From Daedaleopsis sinensis (Eukaryota; Basidiomycota; Agaricomycetes; Polyporales; Polyporaceae): a stretch of DNA of 64,000 bases. Where the stretch lies: contig CM066306.1 in NCBI GenBank assembly GCA_033807695.1, forward strand, positions 3,906,001-3,970,000, in the 5' to 3' direction. The notes under the pieces are model-generated. The model did not search any database. It was given only the letters and a program-made list of their open reading frames with translations, and was not told the DNA's origin. Positions 46,268 through 57,789 of the stretch are shown here, in pieces (the first letter of the stretch is position 1; each line of letters opens with the position of its first letter). A program made the translations under genes and the position numbers.

Positions 46268-46986
46268 ATCAATCGATCACGGTTAGTCGTTTTGCTACTT
46301 TGCTACTGAAGTAGTAATAGTACCTGCCAATGCGGACGTCGTAAGTAGCGTACTAACTGACACCGTAGCGCACCTTTTGGTTGCACGAAAGTTGCAGACA
46401 CTGAGACAGAGTTGCCTCGTATTGATGCAAGAAGTACTCGTTCTCTTTCGACGATGTGATATAGGCTATTATTATAGGCTCGGGAGTTGACGAGAGTACT
46501 CTCATGTCATCCATACGCGATGATGGCCAAGAGTACTGCGGACGTTGGCATGATGATGAGATATTCGTCCGCAGCGCTGGAATGCCGCATGCTTGTTCAA
46601 CACGGATTTATGGGTAAAGGCAAGCAAAGTATAGTGATACAAGTGAACATGAACGTTTGAACACTTAAACAGGCCAGCAGCTGCATTCGTAGAGGAGGCA
46701 GCGGGAGAAGAGCGATCGGCGATGACGCAGACGGCAGGTCGGCAGGTGCTGTGGAGGGCACTGCCGGAATTGGTAGTGGATTGGAACTCCGCGCTGAGGC
46801 TGGGAAGGGGGTCGCTGGGCGCCTTATGTGTTTGGACTGTACCCTGTTCGCCGTCGCTCCCGTCTCTGTCCTCGTCGTCGCCGCGCTGCGACCGCCGTCC
46901 GTCGCGCCCGCCGCCCTCCTCAACCCGCCCACTCGTTTACTTGCTCTTGCTGTTTTGTTTCCTTACGACTCAACGGTGGTCGAACC
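46268..46986. other. Intergenic region between tRNA-Ser and the GT2 gene
   Basis: No gene seen. The last 200 bp are CT-rich and probably the promoter and leader of the GT2 gene. Confidence 0.5.
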
Positions 46987-48716
46987 ATGCTCCGGTTGAC
47001 CTCGGATCATTTCCCAGTCTGTGAGTCTCATTCTCCCCTGATCCCTCCTCCGTCCCGCTCACCTCGTTCTGACCCACCAATCTCCAGTTGTACCATTTGG
47101 GGTCATTGGGTGCGTCCTAGCTATCCTCTATCACTCCCTGGTGCGCTGTATTCACCGTCGTACAGCTTCTACCGATACTTGTGGTACCTAATACGTATTG
47201 CCGCATCCCTCGCATACCGCCCTGTCCCACTCCCCGAGAACCCGACCTACATCGCAGAAGAGGATGTCACCATTATAGTGCCCACTATCGATGCCGGTGA
47301 CGAATTCAAGGAGGCCGCCCACAGCTGGCTCGTCGGCAAGCCCAAGGAGATTATCATCATCACCGAGGAGAAGATGCTCGGACCCCTCCAGGACCTCGCC
47401 AATGCCGTCGACCCCGAGCGCATTCGTGTCCTCACTGTCCCCTTCGCCAACAAGCGGCTCCAGATGTCGCACGGCATCAAAAACACCACCACAGACATCA
47501 TCGTCTTCGCCGATGACGACGCCATCTGGCCCCCCACTATGCTCCCCTACATCCTCGCCTGCTTTGAGGACCAGAAGGTGGGCGGTGTCGGTACCTCTCA
47601 GCGTGTCCAGCCCTGCGGCGACCGTATGACGGTGTGGGAGGTCCTCGCCGCCTTCCGTCTCTCCATCCGGAACATCGAGATTGCGTCCTCGACCCACATC
47701 GACGGCGGTCTTCCTTGTCTCTCGGGCCGTACCGCTGCTTACCGGACGGTCATTCTCAAGGACCCCGAGTTCTTGCACGGCTTCACCCACGACTACTGGC
47801 TCGGGAAGTACCAGCTGAACTCCGGAGACGACAAGTTCCTCACCAGGTGGATGGTCAGTCACGGCTGGAATACCTACGTACAATGCTGCAAGGAGGCCGA
47901 GCTACTCAGCACCATGAAGCCCAACTGGCGGTTCTTGAAGCAGGTACTTCGCTGGACACGTAACACCTGGCGCTCAGACCTTCGTTCCTTGTTCATGGAG
48001 CGTCATGTGTGGACATCGCATCCATATGTGGCATACACCATGGTGCGCACCCTCTCTTTCTGTCAACATCATTACGGCGCTGACGGATATCTCGCTTCAG
48101 GTGGACAAGCTGTTCAACCCCTTGACGCTCCTCGCCGGTCCATTCTTCGTCGGCTACGTCGTCTACAAGACTTTCATCCCCGTCGATAAGGGTGGCTACC
48201 ATTTGCCTTGGTGGTGAGTCATCTTATCACCGCCCATTGACGTATTCTCACCCTGGTGTGTCGCAGGAACGTGCTCATCAGTTACTTCGTCTGGCTCTTT
48301 GCCACCCGGACAGCGAAGCTCCTCCCCCATCTCTGGAACCGACCACAGGATGTCATCCACATTCCTGCGTTCGTCCTGTTCGGCTACTACTTCTCGATCA
48401 TGAAGCTATACGCACTTTTCACTCTGCACGAGGTATGTATATGCGCTGTCTATGCTTCTCTCTTTCTCACGTTACGTGACAGACCGGTTGGGGCACTCGT
48501 GCGGGTATCGGCGATGCGCGCGCGGCCACGGCGGCTGCTGACGGGGGAGCTCCCAGCGGCGGAGGGTACACGGAGAAGCTTCCGGACACGCCGAGCTATC
48601 CGCAGAACCAGTACCCTTCACAGCCGTTCTCGCCGCCCTCGCCGCAGCAGTACCAGCAACAGCAACAGTACTACCAGCAGCCGCCGGTGGAGATGCAGAC
48701 GGGATACGCACGGTGA
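46987..48716 (+). CDS. Cps1-like polysaccharide synthase (GT2 family)
   Basis: Membrane glycosyltransferase of 481 residues, related to hyaluronan/chitin synthases and fungal Cps1. Exons: 46987-47020, 47088-47109 (a 22-nt microexon), 47166-48042, 48101-48213, 48267-48432, 48483-48716. The N-terminus reads MLRLTSDHFPVF, then VPFGVIG, then FYRYLWYLIRIAASLAYRP. The catalytic core has DVTIIVPTIDAGDEF, ADDDAIWPP (UDP-sugar/metal site), GDDKFLTRW and QVLRWTRNTWR. Membrane stretches follow (LTLLAGPFFVGYVVYKTF; IPAFVLFGYYFSI). The C-terminus is a Gln/Tyr/Pro-rich tail partly encoded by CAG/CAA repeats. The start was chosen because it keeps all joins in frame. The sugar polymer made is unknown. Confidence 0.87.
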
Positions 48717-50296
48717 CCGGGGGAGGACACGAGTTGAGATTGACCATGACACTTCTTCGTTCTGCTCCCTCATGACACAACGCATCGCGGCGGCGCATTA
48801 CCCCCCATCCCTCCGCGCGCTGCTTCTTTGCCGCACATCGCATCACATCCTCTACGCCCGCTCATCTACGATACTCAGAATATACCAACCGTGTCGATCT
48901 AGCTGTCCGCCCGCACCCGCATCACACGACACCCACCACCCAACACAACCACAACCATCCCACCATCTCCGTACGTCGAGCCCCACCTCCCCTCCGCAGA
49001 CGCAGACGCGTGTAATGTGTACAGTCCGACTGTGACTTGTCCCGGACCAAGGACCGTTCCCCTTAGCCTTACCTTACCAGTTACTAGACCTCCCCCCGCC
49101 CGTGCCGGGCAACTTTTGTTTTTGCGCAGGGCAGCATGGATTTTTTTTTCAGTTCGGTCGTACATACATAGTTGCAGCCCCTGCCCGGGTCCCGCCATAT
49201 GATACGGATACGGATACGCGTCCGCCGGTTCCAGCCTATCCTATTCGCTGAGTCTTGGAGCTTGGGGCTTGGGGCTTGGGGGATGGTGCGGTATAGTATG
49301 AGGATAGTCTCGCGGGCTGCGGTGCCCTCGTGCTTCGTCGCCCCCGTACGCGTTTGCAGCCCTTGTTATTTTTGGACGAGAGGAGACGAGACGCAATTGG
49401 ACGTTGTCTTTGCACCCCATTTCGACCATGCGCATGAGGGATTGTGCCAGTGCCTGGCCTGCAGGCTGATAGATCTGCGCGGTTCTGCGCAGTCTAGAGA
49501 AGTACCAGTGCGCAGTCCCACTATTGCTCGCGTTCTACTTACAATTCAGGGTGTAGTAGGTTGCAGCAACTGGCAGCTAAGAAAAGGGCCGGCCTAGAAA
49601 TGTACACAACACTGGTGAGCGCTCACCGTATACGTGTGTGTATTGTGGCTGCCTTGTGCTCCATTTGTCTGCAGGAGTTTCTGGCAGTATACTTGTTGCT
49701 GCTGGTTGGATGTCCCTTTGTAGTCGCGAGCGGGTGTCTGCGCTATATTTGCAATGCCACTTGGCCGCTGAGCGAGTTTCAACAGGTTCTTTTTGACCAT
49801 GATCATGTTGAGCGGGCGTTGATCATCATGCATCACCCCTGCTAGATTATTGCTACCGGTACGTGATGTGCTACTTGCTAGCTTATAATTTACGCCAGAT
49901 TCACGCGAACGAGTAATGTCGCGATTGCGCGCTGATGATGACATGCGAGAGCGCGACACAAAGCACAGGCTCACCGTGCATGAGCGGACAAGGTTTGCTG
50001 TATTGAGTGCACCCAAATGGAGACGCAGCTTTTCGGAGTTGACGTATTTTGGGCCTCCGTGTACAAGAATACAAGGGGATGCTTAGTTTTTGTGAGTACT
50101 TCTTCTCATCTCTCTCTAAAGTTATCGTGCCCATCACCAGAACCCAGGAACAAACACACCACGTACAGAGGAGTCGAGTTCCCATCTAGCTTCTTCGCCA
50201 TCATATGATCCAAAGCCACCACCCATCGCCGCCTTCGACCCACCAAACCACCTCAAGGATGCCAGGTGACTGAACCTTGAAGCACTGCGCACCGAC
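48717..50296. other. Intergenic region between GT2 and FGAM synthase genes
   Basis: About 1.6 kb of convergent 3' flanks. A short GCTTGGG repeat lies near 49258-49281 and a T-run near 49142. Only short overlapping frames; no gene seen. Confidence 0.5.
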
Positions 50297-53200
50297 CTAC
50301 TCCCCGCACCACTTCCGTGCGCTCTGGAACAGCCTGAACCACGGCCCCATGCCCTTCCAGGCCTCCGCGAACTCCGGCGGGTACCAGCTGTTGCTCTCCA
50401 GCGCGACGACGCGCTCCGGGTGCGGCATCAGCGCAAGCACACGCCCGTCCGGGGTCTGCACCCCCGTGATCCCGCCCGGGCTCCCGTTCGGGTTGAGCGG
50501 GTACGCCTCCGTCGGCGCGCCCTGCCCGTTGACGTACCGCACCCCGACGAGGCCCTGCGCCTCGAGCGCACCCTGCTGCCCGTCGCGCGCGAACGCGGCG
50601 CGGCCCTCCCCGTGCGCGACGGCCACGGGCAGCTTCGAGCCGGCCATGTCGCGCAGGAAGACGGAGCGGGCGGTGACGGGCCCCGGGACGACCTCGACGA
50701 GGGCGACGCGCGCCTCGAAGCGCTCGCTCCGGTTCGGGCGGAAGGCGGGCCAGTCGTGCGCCCCGGGGATGATCTCCTGCAGCGCGCTGAGGAACTGGCA
50801 GCCGTTGCAGACCCCGAGGGCGAACGTGTTCTCGCGCGCGAAGAACGCGGCGAACTCGGCGCGCGCGGTCGCGTTGAGGAGCACGGAGTGCGCCCAGCCC
50901 TTGCCGGCGCCGAGGACGTCCCCGTAGGAGAAGCCGCCGCAGGCCGCGAGCCCGGTGAAGCCGGAGAGGGAGAGCGCGCCGGAGAGGATGTCGGACATGT
51001 GCACGTCGACGGCGTCGAAGCCCGCGGCGGCGAACGCCCAGGCCATCTCGACGTGCCCGTTCACGCCCTGCTCGCGCAGGATCGCGACTGGGGGGCGGCG
51101 GAAGAGGCTGCGCGAGGGCGAGGGCGCGAACGTGAGCTCGTAGAAGAGGCCGCGGTGCGTCGGGGCGGAGATGAGGCCGTATTCCTCCGCGACCGTCACC
51201 GGGTTGTCGCGCAGCGTCTGCATGCGGAAGGACGTCTCGGCCCAGGCGGCTTGCAGGTGCGCGCGGGTGCTGGAGAAGACCTCGCCGGCGCCCGCAGAGA
51301 TGCGGATGTGCTCGTCCGAGGTGACGTGCCCGAGCGTGTGGATGGAGGACGAGGGGAAGCCGTGTTGGGTGAAGAACTCGGAGACGCGAGCGGCGTCGGC
51401 CTCTCGGACTTGGATGACTGCGCCGAGCTCCTCGTTGAAGAGCGCAGAAACAGGGTCGGTCTCTGTGGATACTGATACCAGATTAATGTCCAGACCGCTT
51501 CTGCCCGCGAAGGCCATCTCGGCGAGGGTCGTGAACAGGCCTCCGTCGGATCTGTCGTGGTAGGCAAGGACTGTGCTGGGTAGCTCGCGACGGATAGCTT
51601 GGCAGGCCTCGAAGAATGCCTTCACGTCCTGCGGTTCGACAACATCGGGTGCCTCTGAGCCGACCTGCTTGAAGACCTGCGCGATGGCGGAGCCGCCAAG
51701 CCGTTGCCGTCCTCTCGCGAGATCGAAGAACATAACCACTGTCGGCTCGCCTAGATCCGTGCGCAACTGCGGCGTCCATGTCTTGCCCACATCCTCCACC
51801 GCCGCAAACGCCGTGACGATGAGGGACAGCGGGGCGCTGACCTCGCGCTTCTCCCCGCTCTCGCGGTCCTCCCACTTCATCGACATGCTCATCGAGTCCT
51901 TGCCGACAGGGATGCCCACCCCGAGCGCAGGGCACAGCTCCAGCCCAACCGCCTTGACCGCGTCATACAGCGCCGCGCCCTCGCCGCCCTTGCTCGCCGC
52001 GCACATCCAGTTCGCGCTCAGCTTGACACGGCCGAGGTCCCCGACGTGCGCGGCTGCCAGGTTCGTGAGCGCCTCGGCGACCGCCATGCGCGCAGACGCG
52101 GCGGCATTCAGGATCGCGATCGGGGTGCGCTCGCCCATGGCCATCGCCTCGCCCACGAGGACGTTAAACCCGTACGAGGAGCGCGTGACGGCGACGTCCG
52201 CGACTGGCACCTGCCAGGGTCCGACCATCTGGTCGCGCGTCACGAGGCCGGTGATGCTGCGGTCCCCGATTGTGATCAGGAAGGACTTGGAGCCGACAGA
52301 CGGGAGGCGGAGGACACGCCCGACCGCCTCGACGAGCCGCGCGGCGGGCTCGAGGCCAGGAAGGTACGCAGCGAGGTCGGGAGCGAAGGGCACCGCCGGC
52401 GGCGCGACGTGCGAGTCGGTGCGATGCATCCGCGGGGGCTTCCCGAAGAGCGTGGACATCTTCAGGCGGATGACGTCCTGCCCGAGCAGGCGGTCGGTCA
52501 CGACGAGCTCGTCCGAGTCGCTCGCAGTGCCGACGATCGAGAACGGGCACCGCTCGCGTGCGGCGAGGGTGCGGAAGAGCGCCTCCTGCGCGGGCGCGAT
52601 CGCGAGCACGTAGCGCTCCTGGCTCTCGTTGCACCAGATCTCCATGGGCGACATGCTCGAGTCCGCGACGAGGACGTCCCGGATCTCGAAGGTGGCCCCG
52701 AGGTCGGAGTCGTGCACGAGCTCCGGGAGCGCGTTCGAGAGGCCGCCTGCACCGACGTCGTGGATGGACTGGATGGGGTTGTCCGGCCCGAGGTTCGCGC
52801 AAGCGTCGATTACTTGCTGGCACCGTCGCTGCATCTCGGCGTTGTCGCGCTGAACGCTCGCAAAGTCGAGCTCTGCTGAGCCCGCGCCGGAGACCTGGCT
52901 GCTCGCTGCGCCGCCGCCGAGCCCGATGAGCAGCCCAGGCCCGCCGAGCACGATGATCCTCGCGCCGGGGGAGATCTTCGACTTCTGTGCAAACGACGGG
53001 CGCACGTTCCCGAGCCCGCCAGCGATCATGATTGGTTTGTGGTATCCGCGCACTTCGTGCTTGTCGCCTTCTGCCAGAGGGACGGTCTCTGCGAACGTGC
53101 GGAAGTACCCCGCGAGGGCCGGCCGTCCGAACTCGTTGTTGAACGCGCTTGCGCCGAGGGGCCCCTCGGTCATGATGTCGAGCGCGGAGGCGATGTGCGC

Positions 53201-54373
53201 TGGGCGGCCGAAGTCGGTCTCCCATGGCTGCTCGTACCCCGGAATGAGGAGGTTCGAGACGGTGAATCCCGCGAGGCCGGCTTTCGGTTTCGAGCCGCGT
53301 CCGACGGCACCCTCGTCGCGGATCTCGCCGCCCGAGCCCGTTGCAGCACCCGGATACGGCGAGACGGCCGTGGGGTGGTTGTGTGTCTCGACCTTCACGA
53401 GTACCGGCATGTCTTCCTCCTCAGGTCGGTAGAGGTGTTTGATCCCCGGGTTGGCGTCGCTCTCGGCGTGGTATGAGACGGCGAAGCGAGGAGCGCGGGG
53501 TCCCTCAAAGACAGCCGCGTTGTCAGAGTATGCGGAGATGGTCCCGGTGCCGTTGAGCCGCTCGGTGTTGCGTATCATCTGGAAGAGGGATGTATCCTGC
53601 GCTTCGCCGTCGATGGTCCATGATGCATTGAAGATCTTGTGCCGGCAGTGCTCCGAGTTGACCTGCGCGAACATGAAAAGCTCTGCATCCGTCGGGTTGC
53701 GGTTGATCGGAGACGTCCCGGTCACATAGGCATCGACGAGATAGTCGATCTCGTCGGGAGAAAGGGCGAGTCCTAGCTCCTTGTTGGCTGTCATGAGTTT
53801 CTCTCTTGCGCCATCGTGAGTGGATCCAGAGAGGAGGTCGATCGTACGGAGAGGGCTAGCGCCTTTGTGGGTGAAGATGGTGTTTTGATCAGGGAGTGCG
53901 AGCTGGACAACTTGGGTCATCCGGTCGTGGATCAGAAGAGAGATTGTAGCGACGACTTCGGGGGTGAAGGTCAATCGATTGTTCACGGTGAAAACGAATG
54001 CGAGTCCACGTTCGAGGCGCTCTACATATTCCCCCAGCTTGCAAATGGTTGCGATGTCAGTCGCCTTGCTGGACCAGGGGGAGACCGATCCTGGACGAGG
54101 GAAGACGTAGACGACATTCTCCTGGGCTTTTAAGGAGTGCTCGGTGGAGGGAAGTTGGATGTGGTCCCCATACTCCAATAGCCGTTCGAGTGTAAGCCGA
54201 TGAGGCGATTCTGGCTTCGATAGTACTTCCTCTGCGTCCGATGATCGAGTAGACACGAGATGGAGATAGACCGCGTCGACGGATGCGATTTGGGGGATCG
54301 ACTTCTGGATGTTTCTCAACACGACATCGCGTTTAGACTGTGAGAGCGCCGAGCTTCCGAAAAGTACCAGCAT
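50297..54373 (-). CDS. ADE6: Phosphoribosylformylglycinamidine synthase (FGAM synthase)
   Basis: Fourth step of de novo purine synthesis: FGAR + Gln + ATP gives FGAM. Single uninterrupted gene. From the Met at 54373 it encodes 1358 residues, the length I recall for yeast Ade6, and the protein opens MLVLFGSSALSQSKRDVV. The frame stays open upstream to 54601, but that extension is low in family character. Features: FAQVNSEHCRHKIFNA, VKVETHNHPTAVSPYPGAAT (PurL-type ATP site), SIHDVGAGGLSNALPELVH and DRSDGGLFTTLAEMAFAGRS. The C-terminal glutamine amidotransferase domain has ILREQGVNGHVEMAWAF, nucleophile Cys in FALGVCNGCQFLS and catalytic His in LMPHPERVVA. It looks intact and cytosolic. Confidence 0.95.
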   Translation of the reverse strand: MLVLFGSSALSQSKRDVVLRNIQKSIPQIASVDAVYLHLVSTRSSDAEEVLSKPESPHRLTLERLLEYGDHIQLPSTEHSLKAQENVVYVFPRPGSVSPWSSKATDIATICKLGEYVERLERGLAFVFTVNNRLTFTPEVVATISLLIHDRMTQVVQLALPDQNTIFTHKGASPLRTIDLLSGSTHDGAREKLMTANKELGLALSPDEIDYLVDAYVTGTSPINRNPTDAELFMFAQVNSEHCRHKIFNASWTIDGEAQDTSLFQMIRNTERLNGTGTISAYSDNAAVFEGPRAPRFAVSYHAESDANPGIKHLYRPEEEDMPVLVKVETHNHPTAVSPYPGAATGSGGEIRDEGAVGRGSKPKAGLAGFTVSNLLIPGYEQPWETDFGRPAHIASALDIMTEGPLGASAFNNEFGRPALAGYFRTFAETVPLAEGDKHEVRGYHKPIMIAGGLGNVRPSFAQKSKISPGARIIVLGGPGLLIGLGGGAASSQVSGAGSAELDFASVQRDNAEMQRRCQQVIDACANLGPDNPIQSIHDVGAGGLSNALPELVHDSDLGATFEIRDVLVADSSMSPMEIWCNESQERYVLAIAPAQEALFRTLAARERCPFSIVGTASDSDELVVTDRLLGQDVIRLKMSTLFGKPPRMHRTDSHVAPPAVPFAPDLAAYLPGLEPAARLVEAVGRVLRLPSVGSKSFLITIGDRSITGLVTRDQMVGPWQVPVADVAVTRSSYGFNVLVGEAMAMGERTPIAILNAAASARMAVAEALTNLAAAHVGDLGRVKLSANWMCAASKGGEGAALYDAVKAVGLELCPALGVGIPVGKDSMSMSMKWEDRESGEKREVSAPLSLIVTAFAAVEDVGKTWTPQLRTDLGEPTVVMFFDLARGRQRLGGSAIAQVFKQVGSEAPDVVEPQDVKAFFEACQAIRRELPSTVLAYHDRSDGGLFTTLAEMAFAGRSGLDINLVSVSTETDPVSALFNEELGAVIQVREADAARVSEFFTQHGFPSSSIHTLGHVTSDEHIRISAGAGEVFSSTRAHLQAAWAETSFRMQTLRDNPVTVAEEYGLISAPTHRGLFYELTFAPSPSRSLFRRPPVAILREQGVNGHVEMAWAFAAAGFDAVDVHMSDILSGALSLSGFTGLAACGGFSYGDVLGAGKGWAHSVLLNATARAEFAAFFARENTFALGVCNGCQFLSALQEIIPGAHDWPAFRPNRSERFEARVALVEVVPGPVTARSVFLRDMAGSKLPVAVAHGEGRAAFARDGQQGALEAQGLVGVRYVNGQGAPTEAYPLNPNGSPGGITGVQTPDGRVLALMPHPERVVALESNSWYPPEFAEAWKGMGPWFRLFQSARKWCGE

Positions 54374-55758
54374 CTGCCGAACGCTATCAGTTTTCACGGT
54401 AATTACGCTTGAAGTCGCCGCACCTTTGAATCTGCTACTGAGGCTTGGGTAAATCCCAGTCCCGAGCGATCGTGTGTGCCCTGATGGGAGTACGACGGGA
54501 TGAGTGTTACGCCTATTTTTTAAATTGTCCAGCACTAGTCTCACGCTTATCCAAGCTTCTTTAAGCTCTACCATTGGCTTTGCTATGATAGCAGAGCACA
54601 AGAAACCCGGAGAGGTGTGAGACCCCGAGTTGACACAGAAAAGATGCTTACCGATTTAATAGACCTAGCCTAAGGCTATGACCAGTGGTGATGGTAGGCC
54701 TACTCCCGCACGACGGACTTGAGTGCTCTGCGCAGTGGTTCAAGCTAGATCCGAGAAAGGTCGCCGAGTCAGGAAGAAGTTGAGGCCAAATTTTGCTGAA
54801 GTGCTTATCTAATCAGATACTACTTACCATAGTGACAGGTATAGACGCCCGCGTCACAACAGTTCAACCGTGACAAGTTGTAGTTCTCTCCTTACTCCAT
54901 CATCGACATCACTCGAGTCATGTATCATGCAAACAGTGTCATGGCCAACGGCTGTGCAGACATCTGAAATCGGTAAAGCAAGAGTTAAGTAGTATTGATG
55001 CCTTCAGCTCAACTTCAGCTCGTAGAATCAACGTAGAATGGTTAACTTTCTTCAGCGCTAATATCCTTAGTAGTCTGATACCTCCATCGGCACGCAGGAT
55101 CAGGACAACTCCCGCGGCACGATCTTTCTCACTCTTGGATAGACTGTTCTGGCGTCGATTCTGTTGACAAACACTGGTCCCATCTCGCGGCGAATCGTCC
55201 CGGGCCCTCTTTTCACATCCGTGGGGCGCGTTTGAACGTGAACCCTCGACGGCTCGAAAGAGGACTCCGACGGCGAATTTCACCGGTTCAGTGGATCAAG
55301 CGGATGTTTGGAGGGTCTAAAAAGGCCATCGGGTCATGCTTAAGCTTGACGCAACGCGCATCGGGTCGAACACGCCTCGACATGCTGACGGCATAGCCTG
55401 CAAAACGTCCACTGTTCGGCAATCTATGACTGCCCCCCCAACAAGACCAAAACATAGAAATATTGTGAAGACATCGCAATCCTCATAGCCGCTATATTCC
55501 ACCCTTGGGCCTGGCCTGCGTCACAGTCATCGCCTAACACCGGACCGCCTTGTCTGTCGGGTTTCTGGCCTGCTCTGCCTTCCTTGCACCTTTGACTTTT
55601 TCTATTCTGACGAGATATCTCCGGTCCAGCAGAGCACTCTCGCCTGCACGTTGCAACCTGGCCGCGTGTTGCCGGTTCGACTACCGCAGCACACCCATGG
55701 CACACCTCCACACGGATACCCATACTACTACGCCCGCACCCCCTTCATCCTGCCCGCG
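54374..55758. other. Intergenic region upstream of FGAM synthase
   Basis: Promoter side of FGAM synthase and about 1 kb with only short frames. No gene or RNA supported, although an earlier exon of the next gene could lie at about 55655-55758. Confidence 0.45.
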
Positions 55759-56312
55759 ATGTCTCTCCCGCTGCGATGCACAAGTCCGGACGCCTCGAGT
55801 GGAACACAGGTGGCAGGTGAGCCATGTCTGGAGTAGCATGTAAATTAGCAATCTCTCACTGTGAGTGCAGAGACACCGCCCAACTGGCCTGTTGCACACA
55901 TCATGCTATTCGTGAGCAAAGTGTCCGACTCGAGTCGCATCGCCTCGCGTTCGTCGGAGAACCAACTCGGCGACGGCTGGGCGGTCGGTCGGCAGGCCGT
56001 CGCACAGATGGGGCACCAGGTGCGGGCTCTCCTAATGACCGTTCAGATTATGTTGACCTGTTCCCCGCCCTCCAGGGACTAGTGCACCTCGTGTACAGCA
56101 CTTGCGTGCTGTCGGGTACGCCTCAGAGAAGTCGGGATGGGCCACCGTGGAACTACGCCGCAACGAGCTTCGCGAAGACGTGCTACGTCTATGGTACCTT
56201 CTCCCCGTGCAACACCTACGGAGAGCACGACGTCGGGCCCGTCCGCCTCACGCACGTCGGATGGGCGGCTTTGATCGAGAATGTTGTCAGGATCGATGTG
56301 TTGTATGAGTGA
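55759..56312 (+). CDS. Unrecognised three-exon gene
   Basis: Exons 55759-55816, 55871-56019 and 56076-56312 join in frame across 54 and 56 bp GT..AG introns, giving 147 residues from ATG 55759. The frame is open further upstream (HGTPPHGYPYYYARTPFILP), so a longer 5' end with another exon is possible. Middle part: ETPPNWPVAHIMLFVSKVSD, then QLGDGWAVGRQAVAQMGHQ. C-terminal part: LVHLVYSTCVLSGTPQRSRD, PPWNYAATSFAKTCYVYGTF, VGWAALIENVVRIDVLYE. It has no clear membrane segment or known motif. Coding character and good introns make it likely real; I cannot assign a function. Confidence 0.5.
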
Positions 56313-57789
56313 TACGCCCCCCGAGTTGTTCGAGTAACCATCTCAATCGATCGTTTGCGCCCATCGTCTCCTCCGGTTCATCATACCATTGTTGTTGAAG
56401 TTGTACTCAATCTAGGTTGACCATGAAACGACACTCCGAAAGAGTCAGGCTCGTAGCCTCCTCCGGCGAGTCTTCAGGACTGTGTGCTCATCGGTCTGAA
56501 TCCCTGACCCACGAGGCTCGTCGCCGCTAGTTACCGAGTCGGACTTGCAAGCTTATTCCGACTCGCCTATATACGACCCGTCCTGACGGCGGAAAGGCTG
56601 TCCCTCTGACCGGGAAGAGATGGGCTGAGATGATCAAGAAAGTCGTGAGGATCGAAGTTAGCTGTTAGTTACAGCTACTCGCCGCACTCCGCGGAGTCAT
56701 GGAACCTGCAGCTGTGTCCACTAAAATGGCACTGGGCTGCCACGTTTTGTTTTTGATGTATAGTCACCAGTGTATATAGTAGCTTCCACGTGTAACGCAA
56801 TATGGTTGTGTCGTCGCAGCTCCGGACTAGTGATAGTACTCGGGTCAGTACATAGAGTTAGCCCTGCGTGAGAGCGAACCACACGTCATCGAAGAACGTG
56901 CGTCGTAGACCGACACCATCTCGACAGCTTCAAGTTCTAGACTGTAGTGATGTGGACGTACGTATACGCGCAGCGGTTGAAGCGAGGCTATGTCACACCG
57001 CCGGGGTGATGTCAGAGTTGATTATAACAGTATTGCAGAGTATTTCGAGCAATGTAGCTATAGGACTTACTGGTTGAATGGACCTTGAATGGACGCCAGA
57101 AACCGACAGTTTCCTATAGTATGGAATAGCACTTACAGGAGGATCTCCCATGGGTCTATTCAACTGGAGACCGAAGTTGATCCCACCTAGTGTCGGTATC
57201 ATGGCAGTTTGTTGTCTTCTCTGATGTGCTTCCACTAGTTCTTCACTGCACAGGGACATAGCCTGATATGCCCATGCGAAAGAGATTTGAAGCTTGAGGC
57301 CTAGAAACTTTCGCCACAACAACCCTGGCTCGGTGCGTTCAAAGATGGGAAACTTAAGGTGCCTGCCTGGGGCGATCTTCGCAGTCTCCCGCGAAGGTTG
57401 CAGTGACGTCACATGCGTATGTTCAAGCTTCATGTTGTTCTCCTGCGCCAGGATGGAATCCGAGGTTCCGCGCAAGAGAGAAGAAGGGAGAGCGAGACGA
57501 GACGAGCCCGGGCCGCCGTGTCCCCCCTGGACCGTGCGCATGTGGCTGTGCCCGACTCGGGAGCCAAGAACGGACCGGAAGATCGCTACTTATTTTACGG
57601 GACGCTTTAGACGCCGGCTTTCCTCCGTCTTTCGACCATCTTAGCGAGAGGTGGAGTCGCTGGAGTCCCTCACAAACGTGCGTCGCCATCAACAACCATC
57701 TCCTCCCGTCTCTCTCGCGCTCATCACACACTTAAAGACGACCTCCCGCGCATCCGCCCATTACTCCCCCCACCGACCCGTACACCACC
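56313..57789. other. Intergenic region upstream of phosphate transporter
   Basis: About 1.5 kb. A CACGTG hexamer lies near 56787, and a CT-rich leader (57700-57789) precedes the transporter ATG. A 183-codon minus-strand frame (56993-57541) has no family features and is not called. Confidence 0.45.

Noticed and set aside
50420..52879. Long plus-strand open frames (up to about 350 codons) over FGAM synthase
   Set aside because: Antisense shadows of a GC-rich coding region with repetitive Arg/Glu/Val composition; the minus strand carries all purine-enzyme motifs.
56993..57541. 183-codon minus-strand frame upstream of the phosphate transporter
   Set aside because: No recognisable domain, and it overlaps the transporter's promoter region; probably chance.
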